Assembly: GCF_021129215.1 (NCBI RefSeq)
Contig: NZ_JAJOLP010000001.1
Location: forward strand, 1,054,001-1,118,000
Source of the DNA: Agromyces sp. S2-1-8
GTDB lineage: Bacteria; Actinomycetota; Actinomycetes; Actinomycetales; Microbacteriaceae
DNA: 64,000 nt
Reading direction: 5' to 3'
The notes below the pieces were generated by a model, which made no database searches, was not told the DNA's origin, and saw nothing but the letters and a program-made list of their open reading frames with translations. The translations under genes were made by a program, and so were the position numbers. Numbering within the stretch: position 1 is the first letter of the stretch; every line of letters begins with the position of its first letter. This document shows positions 8,356 through 16,703 of the stretch, in pieces.

Positions 8356-9345
8356 GTGAGCACCACCGCGTCCGTCGAAGCCGCCGCCGAGGCATCCGCG
8401 CCGTCGAAGCCGAACCGGCTGTCGACATGGCTGCAGTTCCTCGCGATGGGGCTCGTGTGGGGTGCCAGCTTCCTGTTCATGAAGGTCGCGCTCGGCGGGG
8501 TCTCGTTCGGGCAGGTCGCGTGGTCGCGCGTGGTGCTCGGCGCGCTCGCACTCGGCGTCATCGTGGCCGTGACGAGGCCGCGGGTGCCCGGCGTCGACGG
8601 CGCGGCCGGTCCGGTGCTGCCGCGCGAACCGATCGTGTGGGTGCACTTCCTCGTCGTGTCGTTCACGACGTGCGTGATCCCGTACCTCTGCTTCGCGTGG
8701 GCCGAGCAGTACGTGTCGTCGAGCCTCGCGTCGATCTACAACGCGACCACGCCGATCATGACGGCGCTCATGGCGACGCTCGTCTTCCGCGTCGAGCGGC
8801 TCGGGCTCAGCCGGTGGGTCGGCGTGGGCGTCGGCATCCTCGGCGTCGTCGTCGTGATCGGGCCGTGGCAGTACCACGCGCTCACCGGCAGCCTCGCGGG
8901 GCAGCTCGCCTGCCTCGTCGCGACCGCCTGCTACGGCTTCACGTTCGGGTACCAGCGCAAGTTCCTGAGCCATCGGCCGATCGCGCCGGCGACGTTCGCC
9001 TTCCTGTCGATCGGGGTCTCGGCGGTCGTGATGCTCGCGCTCACCCCATGGCTCGCGATCGGCCCGATCGAGCTCGACTGGGCGGTCGGCCTCTCGCTCG
9101 TCGCCCTCGGCGTGCTCGGCACGGGCCTCGCCTACATCTGGAACATCAACGTGCTGCGCGCCTGGGGGCCGACCGGCACCTCGACGGTGACGTACGTGAC
9201 CCCGGTCGTCGGGGTGGCACTCGGGGTGCTGCTCCTCGGCGAGCGGTTCAGCTGGCACGAGCCGCTCGGGGCGCTGCTCGTGCTCGTCGGCATCCTGCTC
9301 GCGCCGGGGCGGCTGCGCCTGGGACGGCGCCGGTCGGTCGAGTAG
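8356..9345 (+). CDS. EamA/DMT-family transporter
   Basis: A 329-residue protein with ten predicted helices in two EamA repeats (about 25-170 and 180-315). [16 protein letters not shown] and [21 protein letters not shown] segments are typical of the drug/metabolite exporter superfamily. Translation starts at GTG 8356, shortly after an Ala-rich leader. It is divergently transcribed from lpdA across 135 bp. The exported metabolite is unknown; amino acids or small drugs are usual for relatives. Confidence 0.85.
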   Translation: MSTTASVEAAAEASAPSKPNRLSTWLQFLAMGLVWGASFLFMKVALGGVSFGQVAWSRVVLGALALGVIVAVTRPRVPGVDGAAGPVLPREPIVWVHFLVVSFTTCVIPYLCFAWAEQYVSSSLASIYNATTPIMTALMATLVFRVERLGLSRWVGVGVGILGVVVVIGPWQYHALTGSLAGQLACLVATACYGFTFGYQRKFLSHRPIAPATFAFLSIGVSAVVMLALTPWLAIGPIELDWAVGLSLVALGVLGTGLAYIWNINVLRAWGPTGTSTVTYVTPVVGVALGVLLLGERFSWHEPLGALLVLVGILLAPGRLRLGRRRSVE

Positions 9346-9354
9346 CGCAGAGCG

Positions 9355-9392
9355 CGTATCGAGACCTCCGGCAGGGGCGTGGTCTCGATACG
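9355..9392. repeat. Inverted repeat CGTATCGAGACC / GGTCTCGATACG
   Basis: Perfect 12-bp arms at 9355-9366 and 9381-9392 with a 14-nt loop begin ten bases after the EamA stop. The right arm also opens a copy of the TCTCGATACGG element and runs into three CGCTGCG heptamers. It can act as terminator and is probably one member of a dispersed REP-like family. Confidence 0.7.
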
Positions 9393-9471
9393 GCGCTGCG
9401 CGCTGCGCGCTGCGCGGGCGAAGGGGCGGCGGCGGTGCGCGGTACTCGACCGGGAGGGAACTCTCCTGGGC

Positions 9472-9562
9472 GGTTGTCGACAAGTCCACTTGTGCACACC
9501 TTGGTTGTCGACAAGTCCACTTGTGCACACCTTGGTTGTCGACAAGTCCACTTGTGCACACG
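9472..9562. repeat. Three tandem 31-bp palindrome-rich units
   Basis: Units start at 9472, 9503 and 9534 with 31-bp periodicity and essentially no divergence; the third is cut at its end. Each holds the perfect palindromes TTGTCGACAA and TGTGCACA, and the inverted repeat ACAAGT-CC-ACTTGT. The halves are one base away from the actinobacterial DnaA-box form TTGTCCACA. No coding function is likely. Confidence 0.85.
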
Positions 9563-9607
9563 TCTTGCAGGGGAACACCGCCCCGTGCGATCGCGGTCGC
9601 AGGGTGT

Positions 9608-9700
9608 GGTCTCGATATGGCGCTGCGCGCTTCCTCGACCGACGGGGTGCGTCGTGTGGTCTCGATATGGATGGCGCTGCACGCCTCCTCGGCCGACCGG
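9608..9700. repeat. Two TCTCGATATGG intergenic elements
   Basis: GGTCTCGATATGG followed by a GCGCTGCGCGC-like stretch and a CTCGACCGAC or CTCGGCCGACC end occurs at 9608-9643 and 9658-9700. Together with 6783 and 9381 this gives four related units. The 410-bp spacer 9346-9755 contains no credible gene; it holds these repeats, the 31-bp tandem and the operator below. Confidence 0.65.
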
Positions 9701-9703
9701 GGG

Positions 9704-9754
9704 TTGACAGATCCCGGTGAGGATGATTGGTTAGTTACTGTAGTAACTAACCAA
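9704..9754 (+). promoter_or_regulatory. Promoter with perfect 28-bp GntR/YtrA operator
   Basis: A consensus -35 TTGACA lies at 9704-9709. It is followed by the perfect palindrome TTGGTTAGTTACT-GT-AGTAACTAACCAA at 9727-9754, which covers the expected -10 and start region and ends one base before the first ATG at 9756. AT-rich palindromes of this type directly upstream are typical autoregulatory operators of YtrA-subfamily GntR repressors. Confidence 0.8.
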
Positions 9755-9755
9755 C

Positions 9756-10163
9756 ATGCGAATCGATGTTCGCAGACGCACCAGATGGGCCGGAATGGAC
9801 GACTCGCGTCCGATCTTCATCCAGATCGCCGAACAGCTCGAGAACGACATCATCGACGGGGCGCTGCCCGAAGGGTCGCAGATCCCGTCGATCAACGAGT
9901 TCGCGAGCTTCCTGCGGGTGAATCCGGCCACTGCACTGAAGGGGGTGGGTCGTCTTGTCGACGACGGATTCGTGGAGAAGCGACGGGGGATCGGCATGTT
10001 CGTGACCGCCGGTGCCCGCGAGCGCCTCGTCGTGCGACGGCGGGCCGAGTTCAGCGCCCAGTACCTGAAACCCCTCCTCGTCGAGGCCGAGAAGCTCGGC
10101 ATCGACGTCGACGACCTGGCGGGCATGCTCGCCGCACTCCGATCCGAGAGGACCGCATCATGA
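9756..10163 (+). CDS. GntR-family regulator, YtrA subfamily
   Basis: 135 residues: an N-terminal winged helix ([22 protein letters not shown] then [21 protein letters not shown], about 20-85) and a short helical C-terminus (about 90-130) without a ligand-binding fold, as in YtrA regulators that govern ABC transporter operons. Either ATG 9756, which would give a nearly leaderless message, or ATG 9795 (MDDSRPIF) could be the start; neither has a strong ribosome site. The stop overlaps the ATPase start by 4 nt. It most likely represses its own operon from the 28-bp palindrome. Confidence 0.9.
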   Translation: MRIDVRRRTRWAGMDDSRPIFIQIAEQLENDIIDGALPEGSQIPSINEFASFLRVNPATALKGVGRLVDDGFVEKRRGIGMFVTAGARERLVVRRRAEFSAQYLKPLLVEAEKLGIDVDDLAGMLAALRSERTAS

Positions 10164-11065
10164 CCGCCACCGTGGCCCGCGCCACCGGCCTCACCAAGCG
10201 CTACGGCGACTTCACCGCCATCGACGGCGTCGACTTCGAGCTGCATGAGCATCGCATCTACGGCTTGCTCGGTCGCAACGGCGCCGGCAAGACGACGATC
10301 ATGCAGTTGCTCACCGGGCAGCTCTTCCCGAACGGGGGCGAGATCGAGGTGTTCGGCCGAACGCCCGCCGAGCACGCCGACGTGCTGCGCCGACTCTGCT
10401 TCATCGCCGAGGCGCAGCGCTACCCCGAGGACTTCGCGCCGAAGCACGTCTTCAGGGCCGCCCCGTGGTTCTTCGAGAACTGGGACCAGGACTTCGCCGA
10501 GCGGCTCATCGCCGACTTCCGGCTGCCGGTGAAGCGCCGCATCAAGAAGCTGAGCCGCGGCCAGCTGAGCGCCGTGGGTGTCATCGTCGGCCTCGCCTCG
10601 CGCGCACCGCTCACCTTCTTCGACGAGCCGTACCTCGGCCTCGACGCGGTGGCCCGGCACATCTTCTACGACCGGCTGCTCGAGGACTACGCCGAGCACC
10701 CGCGCACGATCGTGCTCTCGACGCACCTGATCGACGAGGTCGCGAACCTCCTCGAGCACATCATCCTCATCGACCAGGGCCGCATCCTGCTCGACCGCGA
10801 CGCCGAGGAGGTGCGCGGATCGGCGACCACGATCGCCGGCGCGAGCGCCGTCGTCGAGCAGTTCGTCGCCGACCGCCTCGTGATCGGGCGTGAGCGCCTC
10901 GGCGGGCTCGCATCGGTCACCATCGACGAACGGCTCGACCAGGCCGAACGCGTGCGTGCCGCCGAACTCGGGCTCGAGCTCGCGCCGGTCTCGCTCCAGC
11001 AGCTCATCGTCCACCTCACCGGCACCGATCTCGCCGGTACGACCGAACAGGAGGCCGCAGCATGA
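10160..11065 (+). CDS. ABC transporter ATP-binding protein (YtrB-like)
   Basis: A 301-residue ATPase with Walker A GRNGAGKTT (about 38-46), a variant signature LSRGQ (about 129-133), and Walker B LTFFDEP (about 150-157), followed by an H-loop LSTHLIDEV. The C-terminal 80 residues form a domain outside the ATPase core, seen in YtrB-type subunits. It is coupled to the GntR gene upstream and the permease downstream by 4-nt overlaps. In relatives such operons respond to cell-wall stress or antibiotics; the role here is inferred. Confidence 0.9.
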   Translation: MTATVARATGLTKRYGDFTAIDGVDFELHEHRIYGLLGRNGAGKTTIMQLLTGQLFPNGGEIEVFGRTPAEHADVLRRLCFIAEAQRYPEDFAPKHVFRAAPWFFENWDQDFAERLIADFRLPVKRRIKKLSRGQLSAVGVIVGLASRAPLTFFDEPYLGLDAVARHIFYDRLLEDYAEHPRTIVLSTHLIDEVANLLEHIILIDQGRILLDRDAEEVRGSATTIAGASAVVEQFVADRLVIGRERLGGLASVTIDERLDQAERVRAAELGLELAPVSLQQLIVHLTGTDLAGTTEQEAAA

Positions 11066-11838
11066 CCGCCGTCGCCACCGCCGCCGCCGAGCGAGGAGCC
11101 CTCGTGGCCGACCGGGTGCGGCCAGGCGAGATCTGGCGCATCGTGCGCCTGCTCGCCGTCAATCCCACCGTCTTCTTCGGCGTTCCGTGGATGATCCTCG
11201 GCGGCGCCTGGGTCGTCACGATGCTGATCGCCCTCATCGCCCACGCGGCAGGGGCACCCGTCGACGAGATGCAGGAGGGGATGCGCTACAGCTGGGCGGT
11301 GCTCTCACCGCAGTGGTACCTCGTCGTCGTCGGCGTGCAGGCCGTCGCCTACACCCTCTCGTTCGCGCTCGGCTTCGGGTCGACTCGACGCGACTACTGG
11401 CTTGGCATGAGCATCATGTTCCTGTTCGTCTCGACCGAGATGGCGGTCGCGATCGCGACCCTCGTGCAGATCGAGCAGGCGACCGACGGCTGGTGGATCG
11501 GCGCGGGCATGTTCGATGCCCTCTGGTACGGCCAGTCGGGCTGGCTGTTCGACTTCTACACGACCTTCTCGCTGCAGCTGTTCGTGCTGTTCATCGGCGC
11601 CGCCGTCACCACGGTGTACATGCGGTGGCGGATGAAGGGCATGATGACCCTGCTCTTCAGCGTGCTCGCGCTCGTGCTCGCGGCCGTCGCGGCGATCACG
11701 CTGACCGGGTCGGGCCCCGCGGTCGCCTCATGGTTCGCCGCCATCGGCCTCGGCGGACTCTTCGGGATCGTGCTCGTGCTGGCCGTCGTGGTCGGCATCG
11801 CCGGGTACTTCGTGGTGCGCCGGGCGACGCCGCGCTGA
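11062..11838 (+). CDS. ABC transporter permease partner
   Basis: A 258-residue membrane protein with about six helices (first helix NPTVFFGVPWMILGGAWVVTM, about residues 34-60; last about 228-252). It has no extracytoplasmic domain. The only neighbours in the operon are the ATPase and the GntR repressor, so it is the membrane half of this exporter or importer. It ends two bases before the convergent glycosyltransferase gene. Confidence 0.85.
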   Translation: MTAVATAAAERGALVADRVRPGEIWRIVRLLAVNPTVFFGVPWMILGGAWVVTMLIALIAHAAGAPVDEMQEGMRYSWAVLSPQWYLVVVGVQAVAYTLSFALGFGSTRRDYWLGMSIMFLFVSTEMAVAIATLVQIEQATDGWWIGAGMFDALWYGQSGWLFDFYTTFSLQLFVLFIGAAVTTVYMRWRMKGMMTLLFSVLALVLAAVAAITLTGSGPAVASWFAAIGLGGLFGIVLVLAVVVGIAGYFVVRRATPR

Positions 11839-11840
11839 CA

Positions 11841-13163
11841 TCACGGCTCGTCGAGCGAGGTGATCGCATCCTCAGGCCCGCGCCCGGCGGCGGCCGTCTC
11901 GGCGATCATGCGTTCGACTCCGGCCGCGCCGGGCGACGCCGCGATCTCGGCCGCGATGGCCTCCGCCCGCTCCCGGTACGACGGGGTCTGCAGCACGGTC
12001 TCCACCGCATCCGCGATCGACGACTCCCCGGGCAGGCCGGTGCGCAGGTTGATGCCGACACCGGACCACGCGATTCTCGCAGCGACGTCCTTCTTGTCCT
12101 CGGTGTCGCCGGCGACGACGAGGGGCACGCCGCGTGCGAGCGCCGCATGGACGCCGCCATACCCGCCGTTGGTCACGAACACCGACGTTCTCGGCATCAG
12201 TGCGTCGTGCGGGATGAACTCGGCGGCACGGGCGTTCCGGGGCAGCGTACCGAGCGACTCGACCGGGAGCCCGCCCGTCGTCGCGACCACGAGCAGATCG
12301 CGGTCCGCGAGCGCCCGCAGGGTCGGGCCGAGCAGTTCTTCGGGATTCGTGTTCGCCAGCGTGCCCTGACTCACGTGGACGACGGTTCGACCGTCCAGGT
12401 CGCCCCACCAGGGCGGCAGCTCGCCTGCCCGGGCAGGAAGACCGAGCATCGGGCCGGTGAAGACCACGTTCGGCGGAAGGTCGTGGCGAGGGTATTCGAA
12501 CCCGGGAACGGTGAACTGCGCGTATCGATCCGCGAAGCGCGCCGAGTCCATGAAGAACACGCCGGTGTCGAGCCCGATGACGTCGTGGCGGATGCGTTCC
12601 GCGACCCGTTGCGGGTGGCGCAGGAGCACCTTCTGGATCAGCGTGTACAGCAGTCGGTTGCGCGCCCGGCCCAACCAGTCGTCGCGCGGTTGCAGGCCGA
12701 GGAAGACCGGCGGAGCATCGGGGCTGGTGAAGCCGAGCACCGAGATGCCGCACATGATGACGGGTGGATGCGGCTTCGGGTCTCTGGCGAGGAGGGTCGC
12801 TCCGACGACCATGTTCTCCGCGATCACGGCGTCCACGGGCTCGGCGGCGATGGCGGAGCGGATGGCCCGGTACTGCCCTGGACCGGGCGCGAGGAACTCG
12901 ACCTCCACGTCGCGCGCGAGCTGTCGCACGCCCCTGTTGCGACGGCCCTCGGCTTCGATGGTGCGCAGGTGTCCTTCGTGGTCGGCGCACGCGTCGCGCG
13001 GCCAGGGCACGAATTCCGCCCCTGCGCGCCGAATGCGCTCCGCGAACCGCTCGCCGGAGAGGAACCGCACGCGATGTCCGGCATCGGCGAGGTGTTGCGC
13101 GAGCGGAAGCATCGGTCCGGTGTGGCCGTCGAGGGCATGCGCCGCGAGCAGTATCGAGAACAT
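11841..13163 (-). CDS. GT1-family glycosyltransferase (macrolide glycosyltransferase-like)
   Basis: A 440-residue GT-B enzyme. The N-terminal acceptor domain begins MFSILLAAHALDGHTGPMLPLAQHLADAGH. The C-terminal donor domain holds VVHVSQGTLAN and the nucleotide-sugar binding stretch FVTNGGYGGVHAALARGVPLVV. Relatives glycosylate macrolides, antibiotics or other aglycones with UDP-sugars. The ATG at 13163 has GGGAGG just upstream. It is divergent from a TetR gene 57 bp away, so it is probably the repressed target. Macrolide inactivation is possible but the acceptor is not decided by sequence. Confidence 0.85.
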   Translation of the reverse strand: MFSILLAAHALDGHTGPMLPLAQHLADAGHRVRFLSGERFAERIRRAGAEFVPWPRDACADHEGHLRTIEAEGRRNRGVRQLARDVEVEFLAPGPGQYRAIRSAIAAEPVDAVIAENMVVGATLLARDPKPHPPVIMCGISVLGFTSPDAPPVFLGLQPRDDWLGRARNRLLYTLIQKVLLRHPQRVAERIRHDVIGLDTGVFFMDSARFADRYAQFTVPGFEYPRHDLPPNVVFTGPMLGLPARAGELPPWWGDLDGRTVVHVSQGTLANTNPEELLGPTLRALADRDLLVVATTGGLPVESLGTLPRNARAAEFIPHDALMPRTSVFVTNGGYGGVHAALARGVPLVVAGDTEDKKDVAARIAWSGVGINLRTGLPGESSIADAVETVLQTPSYRERAEAIAAEIAASPGAAGVERMIAETAAAGRGPEDAITSLDEP

Positions 13164-13220
13164 GAGGCCTCCCGGAGGAGCGTCGATGTTCGGGTCGTTT
13201 GAATAGCGTACAATTGATTT
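13164..13220. promoter_or_regulatory. Divergent promoter, TetR gene likely leaderless
   Basis: A consensus-like -10 TACAAT at 13209-13214 lies seven bases before the GTG at 13221, so the TetR message would begin at or next to its start codon. The AT-rich core 13198-13220 stands out in GC-rich surroundings and is the likely repressor target. No clean -35 is seen. Confidence 0.55.
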
Positions 13221-13850
13221 GTGGCTCGTGCAAGAGAATCTGTTGCTCCGAAGCGGTCGTACCGGTCTCGGGTTCGAGAGGATGGGCTCGCCCGCACTCG
13301 CGAGGCCATCCTGGACGCCGTCATGGCGCTCAACGAGAAGAGCTTCGACGCGGTCACGCTTGCGGCCGCGGCCGAGCAGGCCGGCGTCTCCACCCAGACC
13401 GTCGTGAACCACTTCGGCTCGAAGAGCGGCTTGTTCGCCGCCGTCGCTCGGGAGCGGTTCCTGCCCTGGGTGGCAGGACTCCGCGGAGTCCCGCCGCACG
13501 GCGACATCGACGCCGCCGTGGCCGCGGTGTTCGCCGAATACGAGGTGGCCGGGGCCGCGGTGATGCGCGGAATCGCCATCGCCGATCGGAATCCGCTCAT
13601 CGCCGAAGGTCTCGAAGGCGGTGGCCGATACCACCGGGAGTGGGTCTGTCGCGCCTTCGCGGCTCAACTCGCCGCGGCCGCGGAGTCGGATCGCGAGGAC
13701 ACCGCCGAGCTCCTCGCGACGGCGCTCGACGTGCGCACCTGGAGCCTGCTGCGAGACGGCGGCCGAATCTCGGAAGATGTCGCTCAGGCGCGAATGCGCC
13801 GCCTGGTCCTCGGCGTGCTGCGGACCGTCGCAGATCATCCGGAGGGATGA
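13221..13850 (+). CDS. TetR-family transcriptional regulator
   Basis: 209 residues. The N-terminal helix-turn-helix (about 28-75) includes ILDAVMALNEKSFDAVTLAAAAEQAGVSTQTVVNHFGSKSGLF. An all-helical ligand domain follows. GTG 13221 is preceded by a -10-like TACAAT. It probably represses the divergent glycosyltransferase and possibly the ABC genes that begin 68 bp downstream on the same strand. Confidence 0.9.
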   Translation: MARARESVAPKRSYRSRVREDGLARTREAILDAVMALNEKSFDAVTLAAAAEQAGVSTQTVVNHFGSKSGLFAAVARERFLPWVAGLRGVPPHGDIDAAVAAVFAEYEVAGAAVMRGIAIADRNPLIAEGLEGGGRYHREWVCRAFAAQLAAAAESDREDTAELLATALDVRTWSLLRDGGRISEDVAQARMRRLVLGVLRTVADHPEG

Positions 13851-13918
13851 CGGGTCGGGCGCGAGATGCGACTCGCGCCCGACGCGCCCCCGCGGCCGTG
13901 CCGGGCAGGCTCGAGGGT

Positions 13919-14692
13919 ATGAGTTCCTTCGTGCTCGAGGCATCCGGCCTCGTCAAGACCTACGGCCAGACCCGCGCCCTCGGGGGCGTCGACCTGCGCG
14001 TTCGCACGGGCGAGTCGCTCGCCATCATGGGCGCCTCGGGATCGGGCAAGACGACCCTGCTGCACTGCCTCGCGGGCATCGTGCCGGCCGACACCGGCTC
14101 GGTGTCGTTCCTCTCGGGCGCGGGACGCGTCGAGGTCACCGCGCTCGGCGAGCGCGAACGCTCGCGGCTGCGTCGCGAGGCGTTCGGCTTCGTGTTCCAG
14201 CAGGGCCTGCTGATCCCCGAGCTCACGGCGGTCGAGAACGTCGCGCTGGCCCTCATGCTGAACGGGATGCCTCGGGCCCGCGCCGAGGAGTACGGCCGGG
14301 GCTGGCTCGCCGCCCTCGGACTCGGCGGTCTCGAAGAGCGCCGCATCGGGCAGCTGTCGGGCGGACAGGCCCAGCGCGTGGCGATCGCGCGGGCGCAGGT
14401 GACCGGCGCGACCGTCGTCTTCGCCGACGAGCCGACCGGAGCGCTCGACTCGGCGACCTCCGCCGAGGTGATGCAGGCGCTCCTCGACTCGACGACCGGC
14501 CAGGGGCGCACCCTCGTGGTCGTCACCCACGATGCGGATGTCGCGGGGCGATGCTCGCGCATCGTCGACATGCGCGACGGGCGGATCGTCGGCGAGCGGG
14601 TGCCCGCCGGCGCCGCGGGCTCGGTTCCGCAGGCGGCGGCTGCGACCGGGGCGGATGCCTCGACCGGCGCCGCATCGGAGGTGCGGGCGTGA
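13919..14692 (+). CDS. ABC transporter ATP-binding protein (LolD/MacB type)
   Basis: 257 residues with Walker A GASGSGKTT (38-46), Q-loop FVFQQGLLIPELT, signature LSGGQAQRVAIARA (about 146-159), and Walker B VVFADEPTGALDSAT. This is the pattern of ATPases that pair with FtsX-type permeases. The C-terminal 25 residues are Ala-rich and low complexity. The stop overlaps the permease GTG by 4 nt. The substrate may be a peptide, lipid or antibiotic; TetR control upstream suggests export of a toxic compound, which is inference. Confidence 0.93.
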   Translation: MSSFVLEASGLVKTYGQTRALGGVDLRVRTGESLAIMGASGSGKTTLLHCLAGIVPADTGSVSFLSGAGRVEVTALGERERSRLRREAFGFVFQQGLLIPELTAVENVALALMLNGMPRARAEEYGRGWLAALGLGGLEERRIGQLSGGQAQRVAIARAQVTGATVVFADEPTGALDSATSAEVMQALLDSTTGQGRTLVVVTHDADVAGRCSRIVDMRDGRIVGERVPAGAAGSVPQAAAATGADASTGAASEVRA

Positions 14693-16011
14693 TCGCGCGA
14701 GTCGCCTGGCTGTTCGCCCGCCCCGGCTCGGCGGGCGTCGCGACGCTCGCGCTGCCCGTCACGGCGTTCGCGATCGTGACGGGCCTGCTGCTCACCGTGC
14801 TCGGCGGCGCGCAGACGTTCTGGACGTGGACCGACGACATCGCCTTCACCTACCAGCTGCTCGCGGTCGTCGCGCTCGTGCTGCTCGTCGTGCCGCTCGC
14901 CTCGCTCGGCGGGGCGGCCGCACGGTTGTCGGCGCGCCGGCGCGACGACCGCCTCTCGACGCTGCGCCTGCTCGGCGCGACCCCCGCGACCGTGTCGGCC
15001 CTCGCCGTCGTCGAGTCGGCGGTGCTCGCGCTCGCCGGCGCGGTCGGCGGAGTGGTGCTCTACTTCCTGATCGTGCCGCTGCTCGCCCTCGTGCCGTTCC
15101 GCGGCGAGCCGCTCGGCATCGACGGCGTGCTGCTCGGGTGGCCCGTGCTCGCCGGCGTGACGGCCGGCATCGTCGCCCTCGCCGCGGTGAGCGCCGTGCT
15201 CGGCCTCCGCAGGGTGGTCATCTCGCCGCTCGGCGTGCGCACCAGGCAGGACGCGCCGAAGCTCTCGTGGCTGCGCTTCGCGATCGGCGCGGTCGTCGTG
15301 CTCGTCTCGTTCGCGCTCATGGGTGCGCTGCAGGTCGCGGGCTCGGCCATCGTGCTCATCGCCATCCTCGCCGCGGGCTTCGGCGGAACGCTCGCGGTGC
15401 TGAACCTCGTGGGGCCGTGGGTCATCCGGCTCGTGGCGAAGGGCCAGGCCAGGCGCGCCAAGCGCCCCGCGCAACTGCTCGCGGCACGCACCGTGCTCGA
15501 GTCGCCGAAGGCGGCCTGGCGCCAGGTGTCGGGCGTCGCGATGACGAGCTTCATGGCGGTCTTCGCCGGGGTCGGCCTCGCGATCGTCGACCTCGCGGGC
15601 GCCGGCGTCGACCGCGAGTCGCTCGAGCTGTTCACCGACATCCGCACCGGCATCCTCATCACCGTGGTCGGGTCGTTCCTCATGGTCGCCTGCTCGGTGG
15701 GCGTCAACCAGGCGGCCGGCATCCTCGACCGGCGCGACCTGTATCGCTCGCTCGACATGCTCGGCATGCCGGAGGCGACGATGGACGCCGCCCGGCGGCG
15801 AGCCGTCATGTCGCCGCTGCGCATCACCGCGATCGGGTCGGCGCTGATCGCCGCCTTCGTCATGCTGCCGCTCACGGGCGCCGCACTGATCGTGCAGCCG
15901 CTCGCGCTCGTCGTGATCGCCGCCGTGCTCGCGGCGGGCATCGGCGTGGTCTGGCTCGGCCTCGCCGCGACGCGGCCGATGCTCGCGCGCACCTCGGCCG
16001 CGGCATCCTGA
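14689..16011 (+). CDS. FtsX-like ABC transporter permease
   Basis: 440 residues, GTG start overlapping the ATPase stop. It has ten or so hydrophobic segments in two FtsX-like halves. The cytoplasmic loop LSARRRDDRLSTLRLLGATPATVSALAVVES after the second helix is the coupling segment typical of MacB/FtsX permeases, and a second copy, RRDLYRSLDMLGMPEATMDAARRRAV, lies near the C-terminus. It acts with the ATPase encoded upstream. Confidence 0.88.
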   Translation: MIARVAWLFARPGSAGVATLALPVTAFAIVTGLLLTVLGGAQTFWTWTDDIAFTYQLLAVVALVLLVVPLASLGGAAARLSARRRDDRLSTLRLLGATPATVSALAVVESAVLALAGAVGGVVLYFLIVPLLALVPFRGEPLGIDGVLLGWPVLAGVTAGIVALAAVSAVLGLRRVVISPLGVRTRQDAPKLSWLRFAIGAVVVLVSFALMGALQVAGSAIVLIAILAAGFGGTLAVLNLVGPWVIRLVAKGQARRAKRPAQLLAARTVLESPKAAWRQVSGVAMTSFMAVFAGVGLAIVDLAGAGVDRESLELFTDIRTGILITVVGSFLMVACSVGVNQAAGILDRRDLYRSLDMLGMPEATMDAARRRAVMSPLRITAIGSALIAAFVMLPLTGAALIVQPLALVVIAAVLAAGIGVVWLGLAATRPMLARTSAAAS

Positions 16012-16018
16012 CCTGGTC

Positions 16019-16051
16019 CTGATCGCTCGGGCCGGTGGCCCGGGCGGTCAG
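16019..16051. terminator. Convergent terminator between permease and small gene
   Basis: A 15-base stem (16019-16033 with 16037-16051, two G-U-type mismatches) closes a GGT loop. It begins eight bases after the permease stop and overlaps the stop codon of the convergent small gene. Confidence 0.7.
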
Positions 16052-16236
16052 GAGTTCAGGGCCGTGAACAGGTCGAAGACCATGAACGCCGGCCACAACA
16101 GCCCTTGGAAGAACGCCCAGACGAACTCCCAGAACTCGTCGGCCTGGCCGAAGAAGTAGAACCACGCCCCGAAGATGCCGAGGCCGTAGATCGCGCCCCC
16201 GCCGACCACCGCACCGCTGCCGCTCCGATCACCCAT
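16048..16236 (-). CDS. Small hydrophobic protein
   Basis: 62 residues. A Gly/Ser-rich start (MGDRSGSGAVVGGGAIYG) leads into an aromatic-rich membrane stretch with FGAWFYFFGQADEFWEFVW and a second hydrophobic stretch to the C-terminus. The ATG at 16236 has a near-perfect ribosome site GGAGGTGG six bases upstream, which is the best evidence that it is a gene. Function unknown; the repeated Phe/Trp pattern suggests a membrane-surface peptide. Confidence 0.65.
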   Translation of the reverse strand: MGDRSGSGAVVGGGAIYGLGIFGAWFYFFGQADEFWEFVWAFFQGLLWPAFMVFDLFTALNS

Positions 16237-16357
16237 CACGACCACCTCCACGCCCGACGCTACGCCTGCGGCACCCGGCTGCGCCATGTCCGGTTCCAAC
16301 GACATCGTGCGTCCCGCGACTTCGCGCGACCCGACCGACGCGAAGTACGCTCGAAGC

Positions 16358-16690
16358 ATGACTGACGATGCCGCATTCGACGACCGGGACGCCGCGATGA
16401 GCGAGCTGCTCGGCATCCGCTCGAGCATCGACAACATCGACGCGGCGCTCATCCACCTGCTGGCCGAGCGCTTCAAGTTCACGCAGCAGGTCGGCCGGCT
16501 GAAGGCGACCCACGGCCTGCCGCCGAGCGACCCCGCCCGCGAGCAGCGCCAGATCGCCCGCCTGCGGGCGCTCGCGATCGACGCGCACCTCGACCCGGCC
16601 TTCGCCGAGAAATGGTTCAACTTCGTCGTCGCCGAAGTGATCCAGCACCACGAGGAGCTCGCGAACGGCGGCGGCGAGCGCGACCTGTGA
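16358..16690 (+). CDS. Chorismate mutase, AroQ class
   Basis: A 110-residue all-helical enzyme converting chorismate to prephenate for Phe and Tyr synthesis. Active-site residues align with E. coli AroQ at a constant offset of ten: R21, R38, K49, R61 and E62 correspond to R11, R28, K39, R51 and E52. There is no signal peptide, so it is cytoplasmic. The ATG at 16358 (MTDDAAF) is preferred over an in-frame upstream ATG because homology starts there. It is followed by an SDR gene after 13 bp. Confidence 0.93.
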   Translation: MTDDAAFDDRDAAMSELLGIRSSIDNIDAALIHLLAERFKFTQQVGRLKATHGLPPSDPAREQRQIARLRALAIDAHLDPAFAEKWFNFVVAEVIQHHEELANGGGERDL

Positions 16691-16703
16691 TCGCGGGCGA
16701 CCG

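Noticed and set aside
9472..9562. Chromosomal origin of replication
   Set aside because: The boxes are only near matches to DnaA sites, there is no AT-rich unwinding region, and dnaA, dnaN, gyrB or rpmH are absent.
13920..14692. Acquired mobile resistance island covering the GT, TetR and ABC genes
   Set aside because: Base composition and codon style equal the surroundings, and no integrase, transposase, terminal repeats or tRNA target is present.
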